Of a stretch of DNA of 64,000 bases, positions 24,981 through 37,317 are shown in pieces. Position 1 is the stretch's first letter. Each line of letters begins with the position of its first letter. A program made the translations under genes and the position numbers. This DNA comes from Spirodela intermedia (taxonomy: Eukaryota > Streptophyta > Magnoliopsida > Alismatales > Araceae), in the NCBI GenBank assembly GCA_902729315.2, contig LR746272.1:4002035-4066034 (forward strand), read 5' to 3'. Under the pieces are notes generated by a model. It was not told where the DNA came from. It worked only from the letters and a program-made list of their open reading frames with translations, and ran no database searches.

Positions 24981-26230
24981 TGGGTCAACTATGGCGGCAA
25001 TCAAGCTGAAAGTCGTTCATCAAGAGGAAGACAGCGGGCCTTCACATTGACCTTCTCCTCGATAGCCTCTCAGTCTGACGGGTAGAGGCATCGTTGAGAC
25101 AGGCCGGGTAGGACTTTTACCGAATAGTTGGTGTGCACTGTGCCTCCCCACCACCCTACACCTAGAGGTCTGTTCCTTGGAAAGAGCGAGGAGGCGGGGA
25201 GGCGAGCGAAGCCGAATCACGTGCCGGGCCGTCGGCGCATCACATGGGGGAAAGATTTGTGGTTGGGGGCAGGGGCCGGTATGGAGGGCTGGGGGAAGCG
25301 TCGTGGGGGAGGGGGGCATGCACAGGAGGGGGTGGCCTGACCTCATACAGAAGAAAATGGCCAGGACCCCGGCCTGCGTCAGGACGTGCGGCCCATACAG
25401 AGTTTAATGAAGGGAGAGACGGACTATCTCTCCGGGCAACACGTGTGTGGGAGGACCAGATGAAAGGGGGATCCTCGAAGGCTACTTGAAAACAGTTATG
25501 TAATTAGCATCGTCAATGCTCTCTCTCTCTCTCTCTATCCATCTATCAATATATATATATATATCAATCTCTTTGTCTCTTTCTCCACAGACACTCAGAA
25601 AGGCCTAAACTTTTTATCTTGCGAGACCCTTTGTACGTGAAGTGCTTCCTGTTCTTCTTGTAAAGTGGAGGTTCGCGGAAGAGGTGTAGACATGATGAGG
25701 GACATCGCAAGATGCGCAGATATAATGAGCCATATGCCCACAGTTCTCTTCAAGAACATCGATAGACAATGGGCTACACCCACAGCAACCTTAGAAAGGC
25801 TCCTTAATAAAATACATAGAAATAAAATTGCAAGCCTGGGGATTACGAAAAGGCCTTCGAGGGTTTTTGTTATTGACTGCCTCTAATAATTGTTGGACTG
25901 TCGAAGACTTCGTCTATCAAAGGTTTGGGACCAATGATGGGTTCGATGGAGTGGAGGGCATCTTTTAGGGGGGGGTGTTAGAAAAGAAGTCTTGGAGGGA
26001 TGCTGGTGTCCCCATGCGAAATCCAGGTGGGTCTGCCCAAGGGCGTCCAGAGACCACAGAGAGGCCCCCAAGTGGAGTCCAACTCCTCCCCCAACCAAGA
26101 TTCCTTTACACCGAGGTAGTGGGTTGTTTCCCTATCATGAATGACTCAAAACAAAAGAATATACGCCCGCAAGATGACCAAGATAATGCCCAGATTCTTC
26201 TCTCTCTGTCTCTCTATGGCTCTCTTGTAA

Positions 26231-26265
<35 letters not shown>

Positions 26266-28158
26266 GTTCTCGGTCACCCTTTACATGTGGGTCTGACAGA
26301 GATGCAGGGTGGCTGTAGGCGGAGATTTGATCTTATTTAGATTGGCAGGGGCAGTTCGCTGTTTTGCTCCCATTGGGGCGACTAAAAGCCTGGGATCTTG
26401 CCGTAATAGGGTAATGTCCCCAAGGATTTGCATATGTTTCTCGACTCTCGAGCAACCCCCGAGGGTAACCTTTTAACGTATAGAAGAAAACTCGGCCATG
26501 GATTAGTTTTTACCGATCCATTTACTGATCTCTTGCACCCTATAATGGATACAAACGTTATTTTATCAAAGGTGGAATCTCTCCTTGATTAAACTGTTAC
26601 ATGTAAGCAGTTCTCTGTGTCCCGAGGGGCTTTAGCCGGGGGTTTGTCTTGAAATCAGGGAGCAAGAACGTAATCTTTCTAATTGAGATTGCAAGTCCCA
26701 AGAGCTGACACTTACCTCTCTCTATCTCTCTCCTTCATTCTCCAACAGTTTGATTACCCCACCTTGACCACATGGTTGTGAAGTTATCTGAGCACAAGAA
26801 TATTTTCCAGTGTAGCAGCAAATCCCTTCATGAGATGTCATCCAGGGACGTTATCGGTGAGAAGCGAAATATTTTGATGTGGCCTCTCAAGCTACCTCTG
26901 GTTTTGCATGAACATCTTGCTGTGAACCACACGGAGCTCATTTTTCATGTTTATTTGCTGCTGGCAACCATACATGGCAGAGAGAATGATTGTAACTGGC
27001 CCTCAGGAAGCGCCCGACGCCCCCCCCCCCACCCTTTTCCCCCCTCTCTCGCTCGCTCGCTCTTCTTTTCCATAAACAGCTGGTGAAAATTACTAGGCAA
27101 ATTAACGAATCCCTATAGAGGCATGTAGGGACGGTGGTGTTCACATGTACTGCTCCTAGATGGGGGTTTATCCCTTGCATTTCCCATCTTCGTCTCTTTC
27201 CTTTCGGTGGTATGTCCACCGATCCCTTTGCCATGCCCATGCAGATACGGAGACATTATACAACGCCTGTCAATCAAGTGCACAGGATAAATACCGTCTT
27301 CGGAGGTGCCCTCTAAACACTGTAGCAGTCCTCGGAGATTGGAGATCACCAAGGGTTTTGAATGAGAGAGAATGAGGGTATATTGAGCGAGAGAGCCTTA
27401 ACACCTAACACCCATAAACTCGTGATGCTTACTCCTTGCTGATAAGGAAACGTGAATGCAGAATAGATGGACATAAAATAGATCGCTAGGCGGCCAGCGC
27501 GACACCGACGCGTTACGTCACACCTTGCGTCTTAGTCAATAAGATCGCTTATTCTGAGAGAACTAAGCTCTGGGCGTCTCAATCGACATTAAGCTATGCC
27601 TTTTCATTGAAACAAAGGATGCGTGTAGACGGGAGACGCTCCTCGGAAGATGGCCACATGTAGGGCGTAGGAGCAGCCATGGCACGGCACTCAGGAAGAA
27701 GAAGCTATAGCGGGGGCCTTCCCCCGGGACTTTGAATGGAGATCCCGCTGCCTGCTGACATTGCGGTTCAAATATGGTTTTCCTGTAACACAAACGGGAA
27801 GAGATATGGAGAGAGAGAGAGAGAGTTAGAAAGAAGATGTACATTGATTGCCTTCTGGATACATAGTGAAACTAGTTACAAGGGCCGAGATTAATTGCAG
27901 TGGTGAGGTAGAAAGCTTTACTTTTAAGGCTTTCAACTCCAGAGAACACAGCAGGATGAGAGCGAGAGAGAGGAGAGTAGAGAGGGGGGAAAGGAAGGGG
28001 CCAAAATACAACAAAAAAGGATCGGGGGGAGGACGTAGCCCTTTTTATCTCTGGCGCCCTCTCCCCCTGCCTTCCCTCCTCTAAGTCGGGGGCTATAAAT
28101 ACAGACCCTCGCCGGGAACATTCTACAACCCAAAAGTCGAAATAGGTCGAGGACGTAT
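24981..28158. other. GC-richer gene-island sequence, no gene identified
   Basis: Composition changes sharply near 24,980 from AT-rich repeats to balanced or GC-rich sequence. Several frames of 60-120 codons exist on both strands. They overlap one another and have biased composition, and I recognise no domain in them. Microsatellites occur at 25519-25535 (CT), 25549-25563 (AT) and 26233-26265 (CT). A C11 run lies near 27020. The last few hundred bases are the 3' flank of the phosphatase gene. An uncharacterised gene with short exons cannot be excluded. Confidence 0.5.
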
Positions 28159-30519
28159 TTACACCCTCGCGCGTCCCTTCGTCGAGACACGTTTCCAGTC
28201 CACCAGCCGCTTAAGGAACTCCATGACCTGCATGGCCCATAAGTCATTAAATAACCTAGAGAGAGAAAGCGGGTCTCGGTCCACGATCCACCGACAAACC
28301 CAACTGGTGATCCCCTAGACCAAGCCTTCCCCCAACAGAAAAGGAAGGCCGCTGGGAGAGAGAGAGAGAGAGCTTGCCTCCAGGGGCTCCCGCAGGGAAT
28401 AAGATGCGCTGGTATCCTTGGGGATCTTCGACACGAGGATGCCGAACCCCTGTCCTCTCTCTCGTAGGACCTGGTGGAGGAGCGATCACATCAGGATACC
28501 AATAGTTAACGGTTTGCGTTGTCGCCCACGGAGGCGGCGGCGGTGGCGGTGGAGGACCTTTGCGGCCTCAACTACCTGCTGATATTTGAGGAGAAACCAA
28601 GGGGGTACAAAGAAAGAAAGATGGCGGAGCCGGAGTCATGGTACCTTGAAAGCGTCCTCGTCGGTCCTGTCGTCCCCAATATACACTGGCAGCACATCCT
28701 CGCTGTCGGCGAAACCTGTGAGGAGAAGGGGAAGGAGAAATTCGTCAAATCTGACATTTGACTTCAGGTTGAGTCGTCGTCCCTGGGGTTTGCAAATGTG
28801 AAGCTTACCGAGAGAATCGAGGAGGAACTCGAGGGCCTTCCCCTTGTCCCATTTAATGGAGGGTCGGATCTCCAGAACCTGCAGTGGGAAGGTCAGTCAC
28901 TTTGATGCGCACATCTTGTTTACATAAATCACTGAGAGAAGGAAGGGAACCCCTTCAGCCCGCCAAGTACCTTGCGGCCTTGGGTGACCCGCAGCTTGGG
29001 ATACCCCTTCAGGACGGACCCGACCTGCTCCGCCAGTCCGACCCATCTCTGAGACATGCAAACACAGAAGGTGAGGAGAGCAATCTCTGGCCTTCCCAGT
29101 TATGGCAAGGGCAAGCTCTACTAAGCGACATAGAACTCAAGAACAGAGCCCTAACTGAGGGTTCTGTCTCTCACCTTCTCATCCACGCAGCGGAAGTGTA
29201 CGGATACACAAAATCTGTTGTTCTCAACCTTCGCGCCGGGTATGGCTTTGGTCTTCTCCACCAGAGCCTTGTACACCTTCAGAGGTGAGTAACCAGAGAA
29301 GAAAAACAGAGACCCGTTAGAAAGGACCTGGTAAGACAAGGCGGGGGAGGGAAGAAGCTGAGCTCACCTCATCGATCATAAGGAGGAACTCGCTGGCTGG
29401 CTGGAAAAGAACTGATTTGCTTCCCTGCAGCAAATCCACGTCACGTTAAACCAGGAACAATCCGTAGAACGAAACAGACTAAATCTCTTTGTCTGTCTGT
29501 CTCTCCCCTCCTACCTCTGTATGTAGATATATATTTATATAAATGGATATGTGGATCCACTCTTCTGGGTCGGAAAGCATACCCTGGTGCATTTACTGCC
29601 GATGGACGCCTCAGGACCTTGGATATCCATGCCATGGCTCCCCGCGTAGTAAAGCTCCGCAAGTTGCACAAAGCCAAACACCTGCACCGATGCATGAGAG
29701 GTCTTTTAGAGCAGCAAAGGTTGAAAACCTATCGCTAGCCATCGTCGAAAAGGAAAGAAGACAGAAACAGAACAAGTTATGGTGTTGGATGAGATATTAA
29801 CCTTGTCCTTGCATCTGCCGCTGACAATGGCCGTGGGGAAGTACTGGGCCACGTCCCGGACGGCCTCCCTCATCTGAGGCAAGAAACGAATCAGACTACA
29901 GAAAACTTTTGTTGGAAGTACGTGAATGGGGAACAGAGGAGGAGAAGGGCAGGAGGAGGAAGAGGAGGGTACTGGAGACGAACCGCTTCAGACATGAATG
30001 CGACCTCGGGGTCGTCGACGATGGGGGAGAGAGTCCCGTCGTAGTCGAGGAACATGGCTATCTGCTTCCCCTTTGACATGCCCACAATCTCCTCGAACAT
30101 GTTCAGCGCCGAGGGATGGTCGCGCTGCGAATGGTGGACCGACGTCAGCAATTCCCAGGAAGCAGAGGCCCAAGGGGAGGACGTACAGAGACAGAAGCAG
30201 AGGGAGAGAGAGCGAGAAAGAGAGAAAGTTGGCGACTCACCATCCAGGAGAGACGATCGTCGTCGTCAGTCAAGAGCGCAGTCGGGGCTTTGAGGTGCGT
30301 CGGGGAGGACGCCCTCATGGACTCCAACGAGACGAAGATCCTGCCAGAGTTTGGAGCCCCGCCAATGTCCACCATCTTCAGAAAACTCTTCTTGCGGGCG
30401 TACCCCGGGGACGCCCTCGGCGGGGGGTAGGGAAACATGGGAGAGGAATTCGGGACAGCGGCCGGCGGCGGCACCGCCATGGTCACCGCCTCTTGCACCA
30501 CCACATTCTGCGTCGTCAT
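28159..30519 (-). CDS. TPP: Trehalose-6-phosphate phosphatase, eleven exons
   Basis: Removes phosphate from trehalose 6-phosphate to give trehalose, which lowers a sugar-status signal; HAD superfamily. I read eleven exons: 30519-30241, 30124-29984, 29873-29802, 29681-29583, 29424-29368, 29276-29175, 29048-28971, 28878-28809, 28715-28645, 28470-28378, 28227-28159. They total 1131 nt and encode 376 aa, the normal plant length. Motifs include the nucleophile loop [13 protein letters not shown] (Asp120, Asp122), PTAIVSGR (Ser158), [31 protein letters not shown] (Lys288) and the metal-binding [10 protein letters not shown] (313-322). The N-terminus [11 protein letters not shown] and [11 protein letters not shown] resembles the Arabidopsis TPPJ/TPPI group. 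All junctions are GT-AG except intron 10 (28377-28228), which is GC-AG. No stop or frameshift breaks the protein. The start was chosen as the first ATG after the TATA box that gives the family N-terminus. Confidence 0.95.
28228..28377 (-). other. GC-AG intron 10 of the phosphatase gene
   Basis: The donor reads GAG|GCAAGC and the acceptor GCCATGCAG|GTC. It joins SYSLREPLE to [12 protein letters not shown], the conserved junction in this family. Retention would add in-frame low-complexity Ser/Leu codons from a GA/CT run next to the donor (28361-28371). Confidence 0.85.
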
Positions 30520-30651
30520 GCTCACTTTCAGAGGGGGAGAGCAAGCGCAGGTCTGCGGCACAGAGAGGTGGAGAAGAGGGGAGAGAAGATCTTGTGCGAG
30601 GAGAGAGCCTGGAGAAAAGGGAGTGGAGCGCTGGGCGGGATCTTGCGGTCG

Positions 30652-30658
30652 TTTTATA
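30652..30658 (-). promoter_or_regulatory. TATA box of the phosphatase gene
   Basis: TATAAAA on the minus strand, about 133 bp upstream of the start codon. The leader between them is pyrimidine-rich, typical of plant 5' UTRs. Confidence 0.7.
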
Positions 30659-30725
30659 GTTGCAGAAGGCCGGAACCGGACACCCCGCGGGGCCCACATG
30701 GTGAGCTATTGAGCAACGAGAGACC

Positions 30726-30869
30726 CACGTGGGGACCCACACCCCCTCCCCCGCCTTACCGTCCCTAAAATGGTAACAGGCCTGACGCGATGGCAAGTAT
30801 TTACCAGTCTCCACCGAGACGGTGGACTGGGAGAACCCACCAGTCAACACACGTGCGTAGCTGCACGTG
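30726..30869. promoter_or_regulatory. Three CACGTG G-boxes upstream of the phosphatase
   Basis: Perfect palindromic CACGTG at 30726-30731, 30850-30855 and 30864-30869, the nearest 68 bp upstream of the TATA box. Two more lie further out at 32943-32948 and 32981-32986. G-boxes bind bZIP (ABA, sugar/energy) and bHLH (light) factors. Regulation of this gene by such factors is inferred. Confidence 0.6.
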
Positions 30870-31639
30870 CCTACGATTGTTCAGTGCCTAATGAGAGAGA
30901 GAAGACGTGCAGTATGCGAGCCCGCGTTGCCAACCGTCTCGTAAACCGGCGACGGAGGCAGAGGAAGCGGAGCCCGTGACCAGGATTCCTCCTTTTCCAC
31001 AGGTAGTTAATCGAATTATTTTATTTGACCGAACTGATGACATTTTCCGTTCCCGCCGGCCAGCGAAGACGCGTTCGGGGTTCGCCGGCGAAGGAGTCCC
31101 TCCCTTTCGGAACTATGAGCCCGGTTTCTCGAGGCTTCGGTGGCATTTGGGGGGAAGCACCGTCCCCACCCCTCATAGGTTCCTGAAAGGGCTAGGCATT
31201 TTCTCCCTCTCTCTCTCTCTCGTATACACACGTATAGTTCATGAAGGTGCACGAAAAGAGAAGTCAAAGTGCCCCAAACCCGGGTTTGCTGGAGATGAGG
31301 AAGACAGGAACAGTGGATCTTCCCGACACGCCTTCGGGAGTTCCTTTAGGCTCTCTCTCTCTCTCTCTCTCTGTGTCTCCGCTCCTTTGTTTGTGCGAGC
31401 GCAGAGGGGGCAAGCTGACACTCGTCCATCGAGGCCCTGAGAGGTGTAGTCACGTTGTGCCGGGGGTGAAGCCCGGATGGGGAAGGGGGCGGGAGGTGAC
31501 GTCTCGTCTTTAATGGCGGGCTCACTGCGCCCGCTGTCCTGTTCTCCCCCCTTCTTCCCTCTCTTTCCAGGGAAGCAACAAACTTGGAAAGTTTCCCCCT
31601 ACCTGTCGCCGCTCTCTTCCACATCATTTCTGAGCTAGC

Positions 31640-31661
31640 TAGAGAGAGAGAGAGAGAGAGA
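31640..31661. repeat. GA microsatellite
   Basis: About eleven GA units. Confidence 0.9.
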
Positions 31662-31907
31662 TGGGAGCGAAGTGGTGGAGCTGGGGGCGGCGATAATTGA
31701 TGGGGGAATAGCGAGAAGGGACGAAGAGGAAGAGACTTGTGGATGTAGGGGAAGCCACGGCTTCTGCAACAATATGTGCTTTGGTGCTGCGGACAGGGGC
31801 GTCCTTCATCATATGGGAGAGGTGGCTTTAGCAAAGAGGTGACACCGGGTGAAAGGATTGCCACTCTTGGAGACCAAAAGCTGACCATTCGTGTAAAAAA
31901 CAGTTTA

Positions 31908-31998
31908 AATATGGAGAGAGAAGGAGAGAGTGCAGAGAGGATATTGAGAGAGCAAAACTAGAGGAAGGAGAGCGAGAAAGAACGACAGAGAGAGAGAG

Positions 31999-32030
<32 letters not shown>

Positions 32031-32175
32031 CAGATAACTCGAGATGAGTAGAGAGAGGAAGGTAGGCACTAGCAAAGATAGATAGCGAGAGAGACAGAGA
32101 GAGGAAATGGATATACGTAGAGGGAGGAAGTAGAGCGGATAGAACTAGAGGACCAAGAGAAAGAGAGAGAATAAA
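31908..32175. repeat. Purine-rich GA repeat cluster
   Basis: About 270 bp of interrupted GA/GGA repeats. The cleanest run is at 31997-32031 on the plus strand. Confidence 0.88.
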
Positions 32176-32393
32176 AAGTAGGGAAGAGATGACAACAGAG
32201 TTGGCCTTTCATTGAAACTCTGGTAAACTCCAATACGTTTCATGTAAGAGATCCTCAGGGAGGCTGTGAGGATTATTCCACCGTATTATCGTGGCAAATA
32301 CTGTGCCTTGAATGATCATACGAATCTTATGAAACATTAAAGGGTACATATTCTTCCCCTAGTTGGTAAACCTTGCTTCTGTTTTTCTCGCTC

Positions 32394-32416
32394 AGAGAGA
32401 GAGAGAGAGAGAGATA
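32394..32416. repeat. GA microsatellite
   Basis: AGAGAGAG run of about ten units. Confidence 0.88.
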
Positions 32417-33473
32417 GAGCATAAGTTCAAGGTGGGCTTCGCTCGTGTTGGCTTGGTGGCAAGTGGACGGCAAATTACACCCGTCCACACATGGCTGTTA
32501 CCCCGGAAACCCCACCGCCCAGAAATCCAATTCGGTCACATGCCCGCAAGTGCATCCTCACATTATCATATTCACTTCACTTGAATCTCACATTACCATA
32601 TTCCCCGCGATATTATTTATCATCAATTAATAAAGAAACTTTGACCACACCCGTAGATTAAGAGCCCTCTTATTCGTATTCGTGGCTGGCCGGACGGCGA
32701 CGTGTCCCTGGATCCTGGAGTTTCCTCTCTCCATTAATTAATCCTTCTATCCAATTATAACTCACCGAGTGATGGTCGCTCGCTTTATTGGACTCTGACG
32801 GATCAACGGAAGCTTCTCCCTTGCAACTCACGTCTACGTGGCTCAAGTTGAGGAGTGGGCGGCGCCTCTGTTGGAGGGGTCTAGGCCCATGCTGTGGGCC
32901 CAAAATACTAATTATCTGCCCATGCCTGGGCGCTTAGGTCGACACGTGTTGCATGTCGACATACCGGAGCGACACCTGCCCACGTGGCTAAGATGAGCCG
33001 ACTGCCTGAGACCGCACGTCTGGGGCCACATAGCATCTTTTTCGTCCGGGATTTCCTAAGATACTTAAATGCGTAGTTTAATCAATTATTTACCGAACAA
33101 TCCCATGCAAAAAGCGTGGTCACTCTGCCGAGTCGCCACCGATTCCCGGTCAACCTCCGCCGACATCAACTGCCCGGGTCAGGATCCCCACACACACACA
33201 TCCCCCCTCCCCGGTTCGTTTGCCTGAACTTCTTTGGGGGGTAGGCTAATTATTTTATTTTTTCAGTTTTTACTTTTTTATTGCTTCTTCTGGAATCAAC
33301 CCGACTCTGAGAAACAAGTCAACGAGTAGCCAGTATTTTTCACGTTTTATTGTACTTTCAGTAGAAAAAAAGGGTATCGGCAATTTTACAAACGATCTGA
33401 CACTTTCCTCGCAGTCAATGTCTATTTAAGCGTGCACCTATGCATCCATCATCCCCCTCTCTCTCTCTCTCTC

Positions 33474-33526
33474 CACCCCCCACCCCCACAGCGCGCCCCG
33501 CCCCCCCCGCCCCCCCCTCCCCCCGC
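33474..33526 (-). other. C-rich tract, G-quadruplex candidate
   Basis: At least six runs of four or more C on the plus strand are separated by one to several bases, so the minus strand carries G-runs able to form a G-quadruplex. A CT microsatellite lies directly before it (33458-33473). Confidence 0.65.
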
Positions 33527-35135
33527 TCTACGTGTCAGTACAGATATCGATCGGTCCCAAGTGTAATAATATGAGCCCGATGAGACACTCCAAGACCAGG
33601 ACCGTGAGTTGAGATTCAAGGCATCTACGTACGGCGACCACGAGGCACTCCCACACGCCTTCTCTAGGTCTGAATCACCAGCGCGTCCCCAGGGACCCGG
33701 AATCGGTATCAGGGTTGGGCCTGTCGTAATGGTTTGGCCCGGATGACTCAGGCGGGTCCACCCACCTTCCTACACTGCCTACCTTTCCCGGTCCATGAGA
33801 AGGAAGAGTGAGAAAGCATAAGAATGAAGAAGTCTTGGAAAACCTTGAGAACCCTATAACAATCCTTATTTTTCCTGAGTTGATTTCTTGAAGTCCTAGA
33901 ACGGGTGTAGATTGGTCTCAAGTGTCCACAAAACCCCGGATCCGCCCCTTTGCCCACCCTACATTGTTTTCTATATATTCCCCATTTCCCTCTCTCCCCG
34001 TCTCTGTCTCTCGCGATCTTGTTTATATTATCTTCGCTTTACCATCGCCCTACCTCTCTCTTGAAATTGAGAGAACCTTCGCACCGTCACGTCTAGCATC
34101 CAAGATTTCTATCATTGGGCAGATATATTTTATGATTTCCACTTTTCCCGTCAAACAAGGACGTGTTGGGAACCCTAAGCCCCGCGAGTTCTCCGAACTC
34201 GGACACCTGCATGGAGCTACAAGGACACATGGATTGGACCCCACAAGGCGGGGAAGAGGCAGGGATAGGGGCTAGGTTAGAGCTGATGGCCTTTCCACGC
34301 GCAAGGGGATCTCCTGAGTGGAGTTACAGAAGACTATCCCTCTTCAATGGGACTTTCAACGGAGACCGGATGGTTATTCCAGGTGGGGAGGTCAAAGTTC
34401 ATTGCCTTCCTGGGGGAAGCGACCATTGAAATCTTCAAACTGTAGTCAACGTAGAACAATGAAAAGAGTTGTGATATTTTCAACATTTTCAGGCACTAGG
34501 ATTTTCATGGTGGGGACAGAAGGGAGCTCCATGTTGACTTTGATGATGATGATGATGAGAATACCTAACTTCGCCTTACCTACGTTTGGTCGGATCAGGT
34601 TTGCCTTCTGTTTTCGACAGTGGGCAGGTCTCCTGTCCCCGTCCATTTATGAGGTGGCCATGCAGTACCTCGGAAGCAATCTAGACCCTGTGGATAGTCA
34701 CTGAGGACGGGTTAATGATGTGTTGGCGTAACTATGCATGAGACAAAACATATCCTTAGCCCGAGGTTGACAAGGACACCGAGGTTCCCTACTGTGGTAT
34801 TTCCCCCGGATCATGAATGGGGAGGCCAACGCGAATATCTACAGATGAGGCAGAAAGTCTTCTCATTCAATGGATGAGGGATGATCCCTCTAGAAAAATT
34901 AGGGTCGGGGTGTAGGAAGTGGATGGTTGAAGGCTATCTAGAGTAGAAATCATGACGAGAAAGTATAAGAGTCTAGAGCAATAGACGGGGGTGATCCAAT
35001 GATATGTGAGCAACTATTGCCTTGTTTGTCGTCGTTAACGCATCTTTCAAGGTGACCTACTCGTGCAGCAACTTTATTTGCATCACGAGTAGGTTGCAGA
35101 GGGGACATGGCAGCTGTGGGCAACCCAATCTCGTC

Positions 35136-35154
35136 TCCCTCTCTCGCTCTCTCG

Positions 35155-35195
<41 letters not shown>

Positions 35196-35285
35196 TCTTC
35201 CTCTCTTCCTCTCTTCCTCTCTCTCCCTCGCTCTCCCTCCTCTCTCCCTCTCTTTTCCTCTGTCTATCTCTCTGTCTCTTTCTCT
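35136..35285. repeat. CT/CTCG microsatellite cluster
   Basis: About 150 bp of pyrimidine repeats: CTCTCG units, then (CT)n, then CCTCTCTT units. Confidence 0.92.
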
Positions 35286-36890
35286 CACTGGATACTTGTG
35301 GAAGTGACCTCAACCTCTGCAGAAGTACCCATCAATGAACAACTACCTTTATGCACACGCTGGAGGGCCCACAGGACAGCGGGGGCCAAAGAAGACTCTG
35401 AGAATGGTGAGGCAGCAAGCCTCCACAGCCATTGCAATAACCATAGTCACTCACAGGTCAAATCCTAAGCGCCCACTATGGCCTAAATACTGAGGGGACG
35501 GCGGTGGCTACTCATCTTCTCTAGATCAAATCCTCCACACCAAATCTGATCTAGTGCGCAGTGGGTTGCTCCCCCACCACCCCCGACACCCGCACCCTTC
35601 CGTTCTTCTTGCACGCGTTTTGAGAGGGAATTAGGAATCCGGGGCTCGTTTGGGAGTTAGGGACTAGCTCTTTGTCTCAGCCCGCATCCAGGAACTCAAA
35701 TAAAAAATAATTTACGTGGTAAGGAGTGTCCACCAAGCCTATTCAATACATTGCATCAATGAGAGCTTTGTTATCCTATGTACCCGCAGTCAATATGACG
35801 TGTACCGGCCCCTTTATCTCTCCCTCCCTGCATGAGGTATCTCTAGGGTCATAAAGAGAAAGAGGGTAATGATATGGTCTCCCCCAAGGCTTCCGTAACT
35901 CGCCACTCGCACGAACAAAAGCCCTCACTGAAGTAGGCATTAGTAACACCATTCTCCATCTCTAACCGAGTATCTAATAGAAGGATCATGAGGAGTAATC
36001 TTAAGAGTCCGAGTACTCCCGAGAATAAATCTATCTGGTTTTGGAAAAGCGCTATTGGCGCCATTTGGAGTGAGAACAGTTGCTGCCCCTTACAATGCAG
36101 TTTCGGAAAAGACGTTTCTTTCCTTCAATGTTTAGCTTCGCCTTGTCCTTCCTTCTTGTTGCCACTTAGTTCGACTTGGCAAGGTGCATGGGTTCAATAA
36201 TTCCTGGATGTGCTGTAGCGTATTCCTTTCTCAGTAGCCCCCGGACCAGAACTTTTAGTTTAAAGGTGGTGAACTTTTAAGTGGCAGATTTGGTTGGCTA
36301 GTGTCTGGGTATTTCTTACAGAGGGCACAGATATTTACGAGGACCTAAAGAGGTGTTGGTGTTCCCATAATTGCTCATGGTCTCCTTCGTTTGGCTTTTA
36401 GAGGGTTCACGTACTCTCACGTGTTCCGATCGGATTCTAGGGTTGGTATGCTGAAGATGATGAGCGGGACTAAAAAAAAGCTGTCAGGAATTATAAACTC
36501 TCATCCTCCTCTCTGTCCGGGTCTCTCATGAACAGTTCACCAGCCTGTTAGACAGAGAAAGCTCACAGCGGTAGCGTACCTGCTCTGATATGCCCTTCCC
36601 GACGGATCTATCAGCTTCAGATATGACCTAGGTAACGTTTCGCCCTCGATGATTGGTGACTGCCGAGCCCTTTTAGGTCCATCTGCCACATCGTGCGTGT
36701 CCACGACTCACCATCACCTCCGCACTGTGACACGTCTGAAAGGATCATTCCTGCGTCCATTCGCCTTTCTATCTCCCCAAAAGCAGAAAACTGCTTCATC
36801 ATAGGCCCACTCGGATCGACGTCAAGTTTCTTAATTTACTCTCCATTTTTCCTCGTTTTGAAGGGTTCTAACGCATTTTTCTTTGACATA

Positions 36891-36912
36891 GGGGTTTAGG
36901 GTTTAGGGTTTA
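36891..36912 (+). repeat. Short interstitial telomere repeat
   Basis: Two perfect TTTAGGG units (36895-36901, 36902-36908), then TTTA, preceded by GGGG. This is the plant telomere unit. It could also be a telo-box of a promoter (AAACCCTAAA on the other strand). Confidence 0.8.
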
Positions 36913-37221
36913 CTGTGAAAACCTACCAAACAAATGGCCAGAGGAAAAAAAAGCAGCATATCAAAATGCACCAGAGCTTCTTTATACCGACCCCCCGTCC
37001 TCTAAACAGTCGTTTTTCAAAGTGGAAGCCGGAATTGAATGTTCTTCTCAATTTTCTGCTCCAACAACTGTCCACAGATTTCATCGTCTACAGTGCAGCA
37101 TCCGACAAAGAAAAATGCCGTAGGCAACAAAAATCCGACATTAAGTCTACAGGATGCCACCATGGTCCATAGCGGAGTGTCAGCAAGGCCCCATTATGGT
37201 GGGGTTACGACGTACTGGTTT

Positions 37222-37316
37222 TGACTGAAGGTTTGATCTTCCGCTGAATCAATGGGTTCCTGGGAAAATTGTTTACGTCGTAAACCATAGCTCCGCATCG
37301 ATCAAACCTTCAGTCA
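37222..37316. repeat. Foldback 1: 17 bp perfect inverted repeat
   Basis: TGACTGAAGGTTTGATC (37222-37238) is the exact reverse complement of 37300-37316, with a 61 base loop. The loop itself contains the small palindrome GTTTACG-T-CGTAAAC (37271-37285). Confidence 0.85.
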
Positions 37317-37317
37317 T

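Noticed and set aside
25020-27375. Several 60-120 codon frames upstream of the gene island
   Set aside because: Frames overlap on both strands, are rich in Pro/Ser/Arg/Gly from base bias, and show no domain.
30145-30850. Long open frames on both strands over the first phosphatase exon
   Set aside because: They are shadows of the GC-rich exon 1. Only the minus frame starting at 30519 gives the family N-terminus and spliced continuation.
34318-34704. 128-codon plus-strand frame
   Set aside because: Contains an (ATG)n microsatellite giving a run of Met codons; no family similarity seen.
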